64,000 nucleotides of DNA from NCBI GenBank assembly GCA_036641395.1, contig JAVWEY010000004.1:1-64000 (forward strand), in the 5' to 3' direction. Both the position numbers and the translations under genes were made by a program. Shown piece by piece: positions 16,112-23,935 of this stretch; within the stretch, counting starts at the first letter, position 1; each line of letters starts with the position of its first letter. The DNA comes from JAVXTH01 sp036641395 (GTDB lineage Bacteria; Bacillota_I; Bacilli_A; Erysipelotrichales; Erysipelotrichaceae). The notes under the pieces are model-generated. The model did no database searches. It saw only the letters and a program-made list of their open reading frames with translations, and was not told the origin of the DNA.

Positions 16112-17461
16112 TCATTTTAACTTAATAACATTTCCAAATAATAATTTATAGATTCCTTTAAAAGAAAATGGTATAAGTGGATACAAATAAGGATATTTAA
16201 TCGATTTCGTATTCATCAAAACAATAATATGAAACAAAATACCGAAACATAAGCCTGGTAAACCAAAAAATAACGCAGTAATACTAATCAGAATGCGAAA
16301 ACACTTGTTAGCGAGTGATAACTCATAACTTGGAGTTAATAGATTACCAATATTACATAACGCTACAATGATTAAAATGGCCTCTGTATAAGCACCAAGT
16401 TTAATTGCCATATCACCTAATACAAAGATTGCCACAAAGGACATAATCCCAGATAAAATTGTTGGTGTATGAATTAAAGATTGACGAATCCATTCAACCG
16501 CAATATCAATAAAGATAATTTGAAATCCAAATTCATATATATTAGTTTGTGCTTTTATTGGAATATGTAACATCGTTTCATTATTAGTAACAACTAAAGT
16601 AATCCATAAAGGTAATAAATACAAAGAAAAAAGAATACCTGAAAAACGGATGATTCTAGTAAAAGTTGCAATGACACTAGTTTGCGTATATTCTTCAATC
16701 TGTTTTGTTTGTTCAAAAAAAGTAGTAGGAATTATCATAGCAGATGGAGCATTATCAACTAATACAATTAAATAACCTTGAAGTAAATGAATACTACAAA
16801 TATCCGGACGTTCACTATAACGTACATGGGGATAAGGATTTAATGTCTTCCCATATAATTGTTCACATAAATTTCTTTCACTTAATATTTCAACTTCATC
16901 TAGTGATAATAATCTTGTTTCAAAATCATTCAATATTTCTTGATCAACTAAATGTTCAATATAAATATAAGCAATATCCGTTCTCGTTTTAACCCCTTCC
17001 TTATTCAAAATAATATGAAGTTTAGGATCACGGATTCTTCTGCGAATTAAGCCAACATTTAAAATAATATTTTCAACAAAACCATCATGAGCCCCACGAA
17101 CACTTTTTTCGACTTGGGGCTCTGATGTACTACGTGATGGATAATGGCGTGTTTCAATACAGTAATACGCTTCATCTTGATCAACAATTACAATGCATTG
17201 TCCACTTAATATTTGAAGTATTGCTTTATCTTTACTAGTGGTTGGATCAACACTACCTGGATAAAAGGTTAAACTCAATTCTGAATCACTGGTAATTACA
17301 ATACTTTCAATCACTTCGGCAACTAAACTACCATCACTTAAGCTTGAAAGATATACAACCCATGCTTTAACATCACGAATCGTTATTTCACGATATACGA
17401 CATCAAAAGAAGGCGCTATTTGTTCTTTAAATGCTTTTATTTTAGTATCTAAATCATTCAT
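16112..17461 (-). CDS. spoVAF: spore germination protein SpoVAF (GerA family)
   Basis: Inner spore membrane protein of 449 aa, GerA/SpoVAF family. The soluble N-terminal half contains GSVDPTTSKD, the signature SEPQVEKSVRGAHDGFVENI and LIRRRIRDPKL; four to five membrane helices lie beyond about residue 265. It is last in a spoVA operon and its ATG shares a base with the spoVAE stop (TAATG), so SpoVAF is preferred over a free-standing germinant receptor A subunit. No gerB or gerC partner is present. Confidence 0.88.
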   Translation of the reverse strand: MNDLDTKIKAFKEQIAPSFDVVYREITIRDVKAWVVYLSSLSDGSLVAEVIESIVITSDSELSLTFYPGSVDPTTSKDKAILQILSGQCIVIVDQDEAYYCIETRHYPSRSTSEPQVEKSVRGAHDGFVENIILNVGLIRRRIRDPKLHIILNKEGVKTRTDIAYIYIEHLVDQEILNDFETRLLSLDEVEILSERNLCEQLYGKTLNPYPHVRYSERPDICSIHLLQGYLIVLVDNAPSAMIIPTTFFEQTKQIEEYTQTSVIATFTRIIRFSGILFSLYLLPLWITLVVTNNETMLHIPIKAQTNIYEFGFQIIFIDIAVEWIRQSLIHTPTILSGIMSFVAIFVLGDMAIKLGAYTEAILIIVALCNIGNLLTPSYELSLANKCFRILISITALFFGLPGLCFGILFHIIVLMNTKSIKYPYLYPLIPFSFKGIYKLLFGNVIKLK

Positions 17462-17811
17462 TAGTTCTTTGCCTTAAAAAAGATTGCCGTAAAAAAAGCA
17501 AATAAAATAGCACTTGTAATACCGGCAGCAGTTAAATCAAACATACCTAAAACAATACCAATTAAACCATTTTCATGAGCCGATGCGATTGCTCCATGAA
17601 TTAATGAATGACCAAAACTGGTAATCGGTAAGGCTGCTCCTGCTCCTGCCCATTTTAAAATTATATCGTAGATACCAAATGTATCAAGAGCAGCACCAAT
17701 CACAACAAAAATTGAAGTAATGTGGCCTGGTGTAAGTTTTGTATTGTCATAAATTAATTGTCCAATTAAAGATAAAGTTCCACAAAATAAAAAGGCATTA
17801 AAAAAAATCAT
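17461..17811 (-). CDS. spoVAE: stage V sporulation protein AE (SpoVAEb)
   Basis: Small membrane protein of 116 aa with three to four hydrophobic helices, including LIGQLIYDNTKLTPGHI and PITSFGHSLIHGAI, both typical of SpoVAEb. Together with SpoVAC and SpoVAD it forms the minimal set for moving dipicolinic acid into the spore and out at germination. The ATG overlaps the spoVAD stop by 4 bp. Confidence 0.92.
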   Translation of the reverse strand: MIFFNAFLFCGTLSLIGQLIYDNTKLTPGHITSIFVVIGAALDTFGIYDIILKWAGAGAALPITSFGHSLIHGAIASAHENGLIGIVLGMFDLTAAGITSAILFAFFTAIFFKAKN

Positions 17812-18800
17812 AAAGTAACTCCTTCATAAACAATTGCATGAGCAATGCATGGTATACTCTCTTTTTGTTCGATAGGAATTGGTGATAATAAGGCACCAGT
17901 AGCAATTACCATAATTCGATGATAAGTACCATCTTCTATTTTATTTAATAAATCACTCATTGAAACTAACATACTACAAGCACAACCACTCCCACCACAA
18001 AATGTATCAGCTTGATTTTCATGATAAATTAATAAGCCACAATCATTCAATATTTCTGTTTTCATATCTTCTTGTTTTAATAAATCGCAAAGAAAACCAA
18101 AACCAAGTTTTGATAAATCACCAGTTACAATACAATCATAATCATCAATATTTCGATTAGTATCTTTTAAATGGGTTAATAAAGTTTCAAAAGCAGCTGG
18201 TGCCATTGCTTTACCCATATCACTCACATCCTTATAATCCCAATCAATAATTTTACCAATCGTAAAGGAAGTAACTTTAATCTTACTTTGCTTACTACTT
18301 AAAACACAAGCCCCAGCCCCGGTTACCGTTATCGTTGTACTTGTTTTCTTTTGTACTCCATATTCATTAGGATAACGAAATTGTCGCTCTGCATCATTTG
18401 CATGAGATGAGGTAAAGGCTAATACCTTATTCGCTAAAAAATATTCAATATAAAGGGCTGCTTGACCGATAATCAGCGATGATGTCGCACAAGCAGCATA
18501 CATACCAATAAATGGAATATTTAAGTTACGAGCAAAATAATGTGATGTACTCAATTGATTCATTAAATCTCCACCAATTAATAAATCTAAATCATTAATT
18601 TTAAGATTTGCTTTTCTTAAAGCATAATCACAAGCTTCTTTCATCATTAATTGTTCACATTTTTCAAATGTCTTCTCACCTGCATAATAATCTTCATAAT
18701 TTTTATCAAATAAAGATCCTAATGGCCCCTGTTTTTCTTTCACTCCACCAATCAATCCTCTACTTTCAACATAAACATGCGTAAAATTATAAGTAGTCAC
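17808..18800 (-). CDS. spoVAD: stage V sporulation protein AD (SpoVAD)
   Basis: Thiolase-fold protein of 330 aa that binds dipicolinic acid at the inner spore membrane. Family segments are ESRGLIGGVKEKQGPLG, GGDLMNQLSTSHYFAR, YAACATSSLI and GGSGCACSM. The start is GTG 18800, with GGAGG six bases upstream. It lies two bases after spoVAC and overlaps spoVAE by 4 bp. Confidence 0.95.
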   Translation of the reverse strand: MTTYNFTHVYVESRGLIGGVKEKQGPLGSLFDKNYEDYYAGEKTFEKCEQLMMKEACDYALRKANLKINDLDLLIGGDLMNQLSTSHYFARNLNIPFIGMYAACATSSLIIGQAALYIEYFLANKVLAFTSSHANDAERQFRYPNEYGVQKKTSTTITVTGAGACVLSSKQSKIKVTSFTIGKIIDWDYKDVSDMGKAMAPAAFETLLTHLKDTNRNIDDYDCIVTGDLSKLGFGFLCDLLKQEDMKTEILNDCGLLIYHENQADTFCGGSGCACSMLVSMSDLLNKIEDGTYHRIMVIATGALLSPIPIEQKESIPCIAHAIVYEGVTL

Positions 18801-18802
18801 TT

Positions 18803-19243
18803 TTAACCTCCATATAAAAGATAGCGAATACTACCAAATACCGCAGCAGCTACCACACCATACGTTAAAACGGAACCAGCTAGTTTAAACATATTACTTC
18901 CTATTCCAAATATTAAACCTTCACTTTTTCCTTCCATCGCACTTGATGCAAGCGAATTTGCAAAGCCTGATATCGGTATAAATAAGCCAGCACCACAGTA
19001 CTGAGCTAATCTATCATAAATACCAAGACCGGTTGTAATCGCAGTTATTAAAATAATTGTCACAATCACTAAACTTAAAGCATGGTCTTTAGGTAGTTTA
19101 AACATAGTTTGATAGAACACGAGTAAAGATTGAGCACTTAAGCCCATTACTCCTCCACTTATAAAAGCAAAGATTGCATGTTTTAATCGATGTTGATTAG
19201 ATTTATGAAGTAAAGCTGTATCTTTAAATTGTTTTGTATTCAT
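18803..19243 (-). CDS. spoVAC: stage V sporulation protein AC (SpoVAC)
   Basis: Membrane protein of about 146 aa, a mechanosensitive channel component of the SpoVA complex. Matching parts are HAIFAFISGGVMGLSAQSL, PISGFANSLASSAMEGKSEG and GIGSNMFKLAGSVL. The start is ATG 19243 with AAGGAG seven bases upstream; the longer frame to 19273 lacks such a site. It is the first gene of the operon spoVAC-AD-AE-AF; spoVAA and spoVAB are absent, as in clostridia. Confidence 0.93.
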   Translation of the reverse strand: MNTKQFKDTALLHKSNQHRLKHAIFAFISGGVMGLSAQSLLVFYQTMFKLPKDHALSLVIVTIILITAITTGLGIYDRLAQYCGAGLFIPISGFANSLASSAMEGKSEGLIFGIGSNMFKLAGSVLTYGVVAAAVFGSIRYLLYGG

Positions 19244-19261
19244 CGTTGGTCTCCTTTTTAT

Positions 19262-19290
19262 TAGTATGAACAAACTAAAAAAATATATGA
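19262..19290 (-). promoter_or_regulatory. candidate sigma-G promoter of spoVAC operon
   Basis: On the minus strand CATACTA (19262-19268) fits the sigma-G -10 consensus cATnnTA, and TCATA (19286-19290) sits 17 bp upstream as a possible -35. spoVA operons are known sigma-G targets in the forespore. The match is by eye; the -35 is only approximate. Confidence 0.45.
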
Positions 19291-19320
19291 AAAAATCACA
19301 TAAGTTTTACCTCATGTGAT
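19289..19320 (-). terminator. terminator after the BTAD regulator gene
   Basis: ATCACAT (19295-19301) pairs with ATGTGAT (19314-19320), extended inwards by AGGT with ACTT, then a T run on the minus strand. It lies eight bases past the stop codon and insulates spoVAC from the upstream gene. Confidence 0.85.
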
Positions 19321-19327
19321 CTATTTT

Positions 19328-20539
19328 CTATAAATTATTTTCCAATTGACTTAACTCAGATAAAGTAGATAAATAATAATGTAATTTAACTCTTTCTTTA
19401 GAAACTTTTCGATAATAAGCAGAAGTAATACGATGGATTACCATATGTGCACTTTCAACGTTTTTACATGGAATCAATAAAACATATTGAATTTTATTCA
19501 TTCTCGAAAATACATCACCTTTTCTTAAGGACATATGAATTACTTTTTTTAATTTATCCATATATACTAATTGTTCTTTTTCACTGCCTTCAATATGAAT
19601 TTCAAAAACAACTAAAAATTCTAATCGATTCTCTCTAACCGAATTTCTTAATTCTACTTGAAAAATATGCCGGAACAGTTCATATTCACAATAAAAAGCC
19701 CCTTCATCTTTTAACCCAATCGTAAGCTTATCTTTCAAAGTATTGATATCCATTTCATCTTCTTCATCTTTCGCAATGATGACATTATAAAGACTTCTTA
19801 ATTTTAAAGATAATGGACTACCAAATTCCTCGAAAAATAATTTCTGAACATCCTTATATGCCGTTAGTGCTTTATTAAAAAGTTGGTTTTCAATCAAACT
19901 ATCAATATAGTAATAATATGCTTCTTCATGAAAAGCATCAATACTTATGGCACGATGAGCTACTTCAATCAATTCATCGTAGTTCTTATTCAATAATAAA
20001 TGATTCGCATAAAGTTCAAAGGTACGTTGATAAATATTTTGTAGATAACTTTGAATATGAAGCATCCAATCTTCAGTACTTCCTTCTAAAAATTTTCCTT
20101 TATAATATTCTAAAATTATCTTTGCTTTTTTAATACTTTCAAGATTTGTCTTAGAATCAAGATTCATTTGTTGCCAACAATCTTCAATCATTTCCACATC
20201 GATTTCAACTGGAATTTCTTGGTTGAACTCATATCCTTTTTTTGTCGTAATAATTAAATCTAAATCAGCTAAAACTGGCTGTTCTTTTAAAAATGTTCTT
20301 AAACGAAAGATTGAAAATTTCATAACATTTAAAGGATTCTCATTTTCTTGCCATAACAATTCAATTAACTTATCTTTATTGATAGGTTTACGTCTTTGAT
20401 ATACCAAAATTGCAAGCAAGTTCATCATTTGTCTTGGAGCGATATCATTCATACAAATTCTTTCATTTTTATATTCAATTACAAACTCTTTGATCATTCT
20501 AATCTTCATCAATTCATTATTATTTTGTTCAATTGCCAT
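19328..20539 (-). CDS. BTAD-type transcriptional regulator with degenerate GGDEF-like C-terminal domain
   Basis: Cytoplasmic regulator of 403 aa. Residues about 12-110 form an OmpR-like winged helix (PRQMMNLLAILVYQRRKPINKDKLIELLW). A bacterial transcriptional activation (BTAD) helical repeat domain spans about 115-255, with EVAHRAISID-like repeats. The last 130 residues resemble a GGDEF fold that has lost its active-site motif (SLRKGDVFSRMNKIQYVLLI), probably a protein-protein domain. RBS AAAGGAGG. The target is unknown. It shares upstream elements with the SGNH gene next to it and lies just ahead of the spoVA operon. Confidence 0.8.
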   Translation of the reverse strand: MAIEQNNNELMKIRMIKEFVIEYKNERICMNDIAPRQMMNLLAILVYQRRKPINKDKLIELLWQENENPLNVMKFSIFRLRTFLKEQPVLADLDLIITTKKGYEFNQEIPVEIDVEMIEDCWQQMNLDSKTNLESIKKAKIILEYYKGKFLEGSTEDWMLHIQSYLQNIYQRTFELYANHLLLNKNYDELIEVAHRAISIDAFHEEAYYYYIDSLIENQLFNKALTAYKDVQKLFFEEFGSPLSLKLRSLYNVIIAKDEEDEMDINTLKDKLTIGLKDEGAFYCEYELFRHIFQVELRNSVRENRLEFLVVFEIHIEGSEKEQLVYMDKLKKVIHMSLRKGDVFSRMNKIQYVLLIPCKNVESAHMVIHRITSAYYRKVSKERVKLHYYLSTLSELSQLENNL

Positions 20540-20683
20540 TATAATGTCACTCCTCCTTTTATATGTTTAAAATTTAAAGAAATAAGGTTATTCATAAAAT
20601 GCTTCTCTTAATTTTTAAATCTTCCGCTTATTATAAAATCATGATTAACGAAGCAAATTTGAACATAGTTCTTTACTATAAAT

Positions 20684-20713
20684 AGTATACGATAAGAATA
20701 AAAGAAAGTAATC
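20684..20713 (-). promoter_or_regulatory. promoter-like element upstream of the BTAD regulator gene
   Basis: GATTACTTT (20705-20713, minus strand) lies exactly 15 bp before TATACT (20684-20689). The same two blocks with the same spacing occur upstream of the SGNH gene at 22432-22461. TATACT could be a sigma-A -10 with TTACTT as a weak -35 at 16 bp. Confidence 0.5.
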
Positions 20714-20881
20714 AGTCTTTCAATTAAAAAAATGGTCAATTATTTTCTTAGTAAATTTCACCATTCCTTTCATTTTATAATAATTATTTCAAATAATGCA
20801 TCTTCTTTAATCGTGAACAATCAAGGAAAGTAACTTTTGTTATTTAACTTAAATGCTAATCGATAAATATCATTAAATTTA

Positions 20882-20895
20882 TTCGTCATAACGAA
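20882..20895. promoter_or_regulatory. 14-bp inverted repeat, copy A
   Basis: TTCGTCATAACGAA: perfect 5-bp arms (TTCGT and ACGAA) around 4 bases. It is identical to the copy at 23868-23881 and lies upstream of the BTAD regulator gene, beyond the terminator of the SGNH gene. Confidence 0.55.
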
Positions 20896-20917
20896 ATTAT
20901 CGATTGCTTCCTATTTT

Positions 20918-20982
20918 ATAAAAATGGTATCGATTGAGAAACAAGTAGGAAACAATACTTGCTTCAACAAAGGATACCATTT
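20918..20982 (-). terminator. two-part terminator after the SGNH hydrolase gene
   Basis: A perfect 10-bp outer stem, AAATGGTATC (20922-20931) with GATACCATTT (20973-20982), encloses a second 6-bp hairpin CAAGTA (20942-20947) / TACTTG (20956-20961). On the minus strand T residues follow the outer stem. It lies 35 bp past the stop codon at 21017. Confidence 0.7.
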
Positions 20983-21016
20983 ATCATTTATCTAATATTT
21001 TTTAACTTTGCTTCAA

Positions 21017-22279
21017 TTAAGATTCAATGCTTTCTTTACGTTTTACTACAAGCATTGTACCAAATGCTAATAGTCCAATTATCCCAAGAGTGAATATACT
21101 AGTATCATCTCCGGTATTAGGTGTCATTATAACTTCTTTCTTAATTTCATCTTTTGCTTTATTAACTGATACTTTCGTAGTTACCTTTAATGATAAATTA
21201 TCATCGTTTAATGCAAACTTTGGCATAACTACAACACCAGTAACATCAAATTCTTGTGCTGTTTTTAATGTTGGATCATATTTACAATTTTTTAAGTCCC
21301 AAACAATATTAGCCTTTTGTTCACCCTTCGTTGTATCAATCATCGTATAAGTAGGTAGTTTTAATCCTTCTACACTTTTCTGTGAACCATTTTCAATATT
21401 TAAAACAGGAAGAATTGCGGTTGGCTCTTTTTTTAATAATGAAAACATATCATGCATTGCACCAAATACTACATCAGCAATAAGTGCATGACCTGCTGCT
21501 GTTGGATGAGGATCTAGTGGCGTTGTAGGATTCATAGCATTTGTTAGATTTGTTTGCGTTGAATCATTAAATACCTGATAAACATCTCCAACTACATAGG
21601 TACCTTTTGCAGCACCTAGCATAATAGTTTTATTCAGTGCACTTACCCCAATATCAATTGCACTAACTAATACTGGATTTGTATATTCTTTATAAGGATT
21701 TGCGATAGTTTGAACAATAATTTTAGCTGTTGGATTCATTGTCTTTATATTTGTGATAGTAGTTGTTAAATTAGTAGAAAATTTAGTAACAATGGTATTA
21801 TCATTTAAAAGTAAAGTTAAAATTTTTGTTATAGCACCATCATTCGCTGGATTTTCAATTGCAGCAGCCATGGCAGTTTTATCATTTATATCAACACTAA
21901 ACATCGTTGCAACATCAGTCATGAATCTACCTAATAAATCATTTCCACCAATTGTTAATGAAATAGCATTTGCTTCTTTAATAACCGTTTGTTGTGCTTC
22001 ACTTAAAGTTTTAGGATCACTCATTTTCGCAAGTCCAAGTGAATTAAGCCCATCGACTCCAAGATTTGTTGTATGAAATGATTTATTTTTTTGTAGTAAT
22101 TCAACAAAACTTTCACTTGCAAAAGGTTGCGTTTTATCATAACCAGGAAGTCCATATCCGGTTGTAATACTATCACCAATTGCGACAAAATCAACTTTTT
22201 CAGATGCTTTGACATTTGTTAAAACACTACCAAATATCATTGTTGTTACAAGTAAAATCATACTTATAGTTTTCTTCAT
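21017..22279 (-). CDS. secreted SGNH/GDSL hydrolase with C-terminal wall-sorting signal
   Basis: Cell-surface esterase/lipase-like enzyme of 420 aa. The signal peptide is about residues 1-26. SGNH blocks are FVAIGDSITTGYG (nucleophile Ser), GVDGLNSLG, LTIGGNDL and DPHPTAAGHA (Asp-His). A beta-rich region of about 100 residues follows (about 285-385), then a sorting-type end: TPNTGDD, a hydrophobic helix and KRKESIES. The motif is TPNTG rather than LPxTG. The substrate is unknown; SGNH enzymes often deacylate wall polymers or lipids. RBS GAGGAGG. Upstream it carries elements shared with both neighbouring regulators. Confidence 0.87.
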   Translation of the reverse strand: MKKTISMILLVTTMIFGSVLTNVKASEKVDFVAIGDSITTGYGLPGYDKTQPFASESFVELLQKNKSFHTTNLGVDGLNSLGLAKMSDPKTLSEAQQTVIKEANAISLTIGGNDLLGRFMTDVATMFSVDINDKTAMAAAIENPANDGAITKILTLLLNDNTIVTKFSTNLTTTITNIKTMNPTAKIIVQTIANPYKEYTNPVLVSAIDIGVSALNKTIMLGAAKGTYVVGDVYQVFNDSTQTNLTNAMNPTTPLDPHPTAAGHALIADVVFGAMHDMFSLLKKEPTAILPVLNIENGSQKSVEGLKLPTYTMIDTTKGEQKANIVWDLKNCKYDPTLKTAQEFDVTGVVVMPKFALNDDNLSLKVTTKVSVNKAKDEIKKEVIMTPNTGDDTSIFTLGIIGLLAFGTMLVVKRKESIES

Positions 22280-22431
22280 ATCATTTCCTCCTCTTATAAA
22301 ATAAGAATTTACTCCTTATTTACCATTCTTGATTCCATTTAATAATTCCCCTACTTAATTATAAAGCATACCTATATTTCATCCGCTACCCTAACACATC
22401 CTCTCCTGTGTCTAACCTTATTCATAAGTTA

Positions 22432-22461
22432 AGTATAGGTTAATTTGTATAAAAAGTAATC
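22432..22461 (-). promoter_or_regulatory. promoter-like element upstream of the SGNH gene
   Basis: GATTACTTT (22453-22461, minus strand), exactly 15 bp, then TATACT (22432-22437). Blocks and spacing are identical to those at 20684-20713 while the 15 bases between differ, which argues for a functional element rather than a plain duplication. Confidence 0.5.
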
Positions 22462-22598
22462 ATGCATTTAACTCATATAATGGCTAGTCGGCCTATATGT
22501 TGATTTAGTATATTTTTGCTTAATTTATATTTAATTTAAACAAAAGACCTTTTTATTAATTAACTTCTTAAGTTATATGATATTGCATATTATTAGTC

Positions 22599-22612
22599 TT
22601 CGTTATGCCGAA
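22599..22612. promoter_or_regulatory. 14-bp inverted repeat, copy B (one mismatch)
   Basis: TTCGTTATGCCGAA: the reverse complement, TTCGGCATAACGAA, differs from copies A and C at one base. It lies between the terminator of the dual-HTH regulator gene and the SGNH gene. Confidence 0.45.
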
Positions 22613-22643
22613 AAAAAATAAATCAAAACTAACAAAATAAAGG

Positions 22644-22672
22644 TAAAAAAATGACCATTTTCATAGTCATTT
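22644..22672 (-). terminator. terminator after the dual-HTH regulator gene
   Basis: AAATGAC (22649-22655) pairs with GTCATTT (22666-22672) and a T run follows on the minus strand. The stem contains the stop codon of the gene. Confidence 0.75.
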
Positions 22673-23845
22673 CAGCATGTATTTATTCAATTCTTTTCGA
22701 TTTGTAATTTGAAGTTTATCATAAATATGTGATATATACGTTTTAACGGTACTCGTTGATAAATTCATATGTTGGGCAATTTGTTTATTTGTCCATTTCT
22801 TAGAAGCTAACATTGCAATCGTAAATTCGGTTGTTGATAAGACACTGGTAACCGATTCTTTTGTTTTGGGATTATGTATTTTTCGCCATCCATCACTAAA
22901 TGAATATGTGATATCAATGATTTTTTTGTAATCACTTGGTTCTTCCTTCTTCAGTATTACTTCAATTAAGCCTTCTAATAAACCATGATGTTCAGCAAAT
23001 GGTTGAAGTAAGTGATCTGGCTTTGCTAGTTCCCAAGCATGATTAAAGTATTGCTTCCCTTGTGTATTTTTCTTTAAATTCATTGCTGCCATTGCCGCAA
23101 TAAGATACAAATAAATCATTGGAATTGGATATATTTCTTGATTCATTAATAAACCAGCTTCGCTAATACCTAAGGAACGACTATAATCACCTTTTAAGTA
23201 ATATAAATGAGCTAACGCATAAAAGGAGAATAACTTCATTCCTTCTGGTAAATTTTTCGCATGGTTTTCTAATCTTAAAGAATCATTACTTACATTATGT
23301 AATAAAATTTCAGTCATACTACTGACAAAAGCACATAAAGCATATTCTTCTTCTGAAAGTGACATTCCCTTTACTTTTATTTCAGTCTTTAATTGCATAA
23401 AATCATTCTTTACTTGTTCAACATTACCTAAGCCAATATTTGAAAAACAATGAACCAATAACGCTGATAAACGAGTGGTTAAAACTTTACTTGTTAATAA
23501 AGATACAGCATTATCATTTGCTAAATTAGGAACACCACAAAAATAATTATATTCTGCTTTTGCTAGTAATTTACTTTCATCATCTTTTAAAGATTCAATA
23601 TAATCAAGTGCTTTTCCGGGAATGAAGTTTCCATTCATAAGTGGCATTGCTAATAGTTTTATAGGTGCTTTTGATGAAACATCTTGTTTCAATTTATGAT
23701 TGGGAGCAATACAATTTTCGGGTATCATCCAATCTCGACCGAATTTCTGAATTCCTTCCAGTTTACCTTGTTTTGCCCACATTTGAACGGTACGCACATT
23801 AATATTCCAGAGAACAGCCATCTCGTGGACGGTTTTATAATTCAT
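22667..23845 (-). CDS. transcriptional regulator with N-terminal excisionase/MerR-like HTH and C-terminal LuxR HTH
   Basis: Protein of about 392 aa with two different DNA-binding domains. The N-terminal 50 residues are a MerR/excisionase-like winged helix (VHEMAVLWNINVRTVQMWAK then IQKFGRDWMIP). A middle of about 260 residues looks like alpha-solenoid, TPR-like repeats. The C-terminal LuxR domain reads AMLASKKWTNKQIAQHMNLS then TVKTYISHIYDKL. The start is ATG 23845, with GAAGGAGG seven bases upstream; the frame open to 23875 overlaps the operator-like repeat instead. It has a strong promoter and carries inverted repeat copy C in its leader, so autoregulation is plausible. Confidence 0.82.
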   Translation of the reverse strand: MNYKTVHEMAVLWNINVRTVQMWAKQGKLEGIQKFGRDWMIPENCIAPNHKLKQDVSSKAPIKLLAMPLMNGNFIPGKALDYIESLKDDESKLLAKAEYNYFCGVPNLANDNAVSLLTSKVLTTRLSALLVHCFSNIGLGNVEQVKNDFMQLKTEIKVKGMSLSEEEYALCAFVSSMTEILLHNVSNDSLRLENHAKNLPEGMKLFSFYALAHLYYLKGDYSRSLGISEAGLLMNQEIYPIPMIYLYLIAAMAAMNLKKNTQGKQYFNHAWELAKPDHLLQPFAEHHGLLEGLIEVILKKEEPSDYKKIIDITYSFSDGWRKIHNPKTKESVTSVLSTTEFTIAMLASKKWTNKQIAQHMNLSTSTVKTYISHIYDKLQITNRKELNKYMLK

Positions 23846-23867
23846 TCCATTTCCTCCTTCAATTATT

Positions 23868-23881
23868 TTCGTCATAACGAA
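23868..23881. promoter_or_regulatory. 14-bp inverted repeat, copy C, at the regulator's own start
   Basis: TTCGTCATAACGAA, identical to copy A. It sits 12 bp downstream of the -10 and just ahead of the ribosome site of the dual-HTH regulator gene, where a bound protein would block transcription. Confidence 0.6.
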
Positions 23882-23893
23882 TATCTTGTTTTC

Positions 23894-23922
23894 ATTATAT
23901 CGTTTAACTTGTTTTGATACAA
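23894..23922 (-). promoter_or_regulatory. sigma-A promoter of the dual-HTH regulator gene
   Basis: On the minus strand TTGTAT (23917-23922), a 17-bp spacer and a perfect TATAAT (23894-23899). The gene start is about 48 bp downstream. Confidence 0.8.
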
Positions 23923-23935
23923 GATATTATTTACT

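Larger units (their letters stand above)
20540..21016. other. 477-bp gene-free region ahead of the BTAD regulator gene
   Basis: No open frame with a ribosome site is visible. On the minus strand it holds, in order of transcription, the terminator of the SGNH gene (20918-20982), a 14-bp inverted repeat (20882-20895), a promoter-like element GATTACTTT-N15-TATACT (20684-20713) and a long AT-rich stretch of about 145 bp before the BTAD gene, which implies a long 5' untranslated leader. Confidence 0.6.
22280..22666. other. 387-bp gene-free region ahead of the SGNH gene
   Basis: No convincing open frame. In minus-strand order it holds a terminator (22644-22672), inverted repeat copy B (22599-22612), an imperfect palindrome CATATA/TATATG with inner GGC/GCC at 22474-22499, the promoter-like element at 22432-22461, and TATAAT at 22358-22363 without a good -35. 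A 17-codon frame starting near 22430 has no ribosome site. The long leader resembles that of the BTAD gene. Confidence 0.55.

Noticed and set aside
16112..17461. SpoVAF gene as a germinant receptor gerA subunit
   Set aside because: No gerB or gerC follows and it is joined to spoVAE by an overlapping stop-start.
20641..20690. Short frame of 14 codons on the plus strand in the gap before the BTAD gene
   Set aside because: No ribosome site and lies over the promoter-like element.
22380..22432. Short frame of 17 codons (MNKVRHRRGC...) ahead of the SGNH gene
   Set aside because: No ribosome site, no recognisable product, and it overlaps the promoter-like region; treated as leader.
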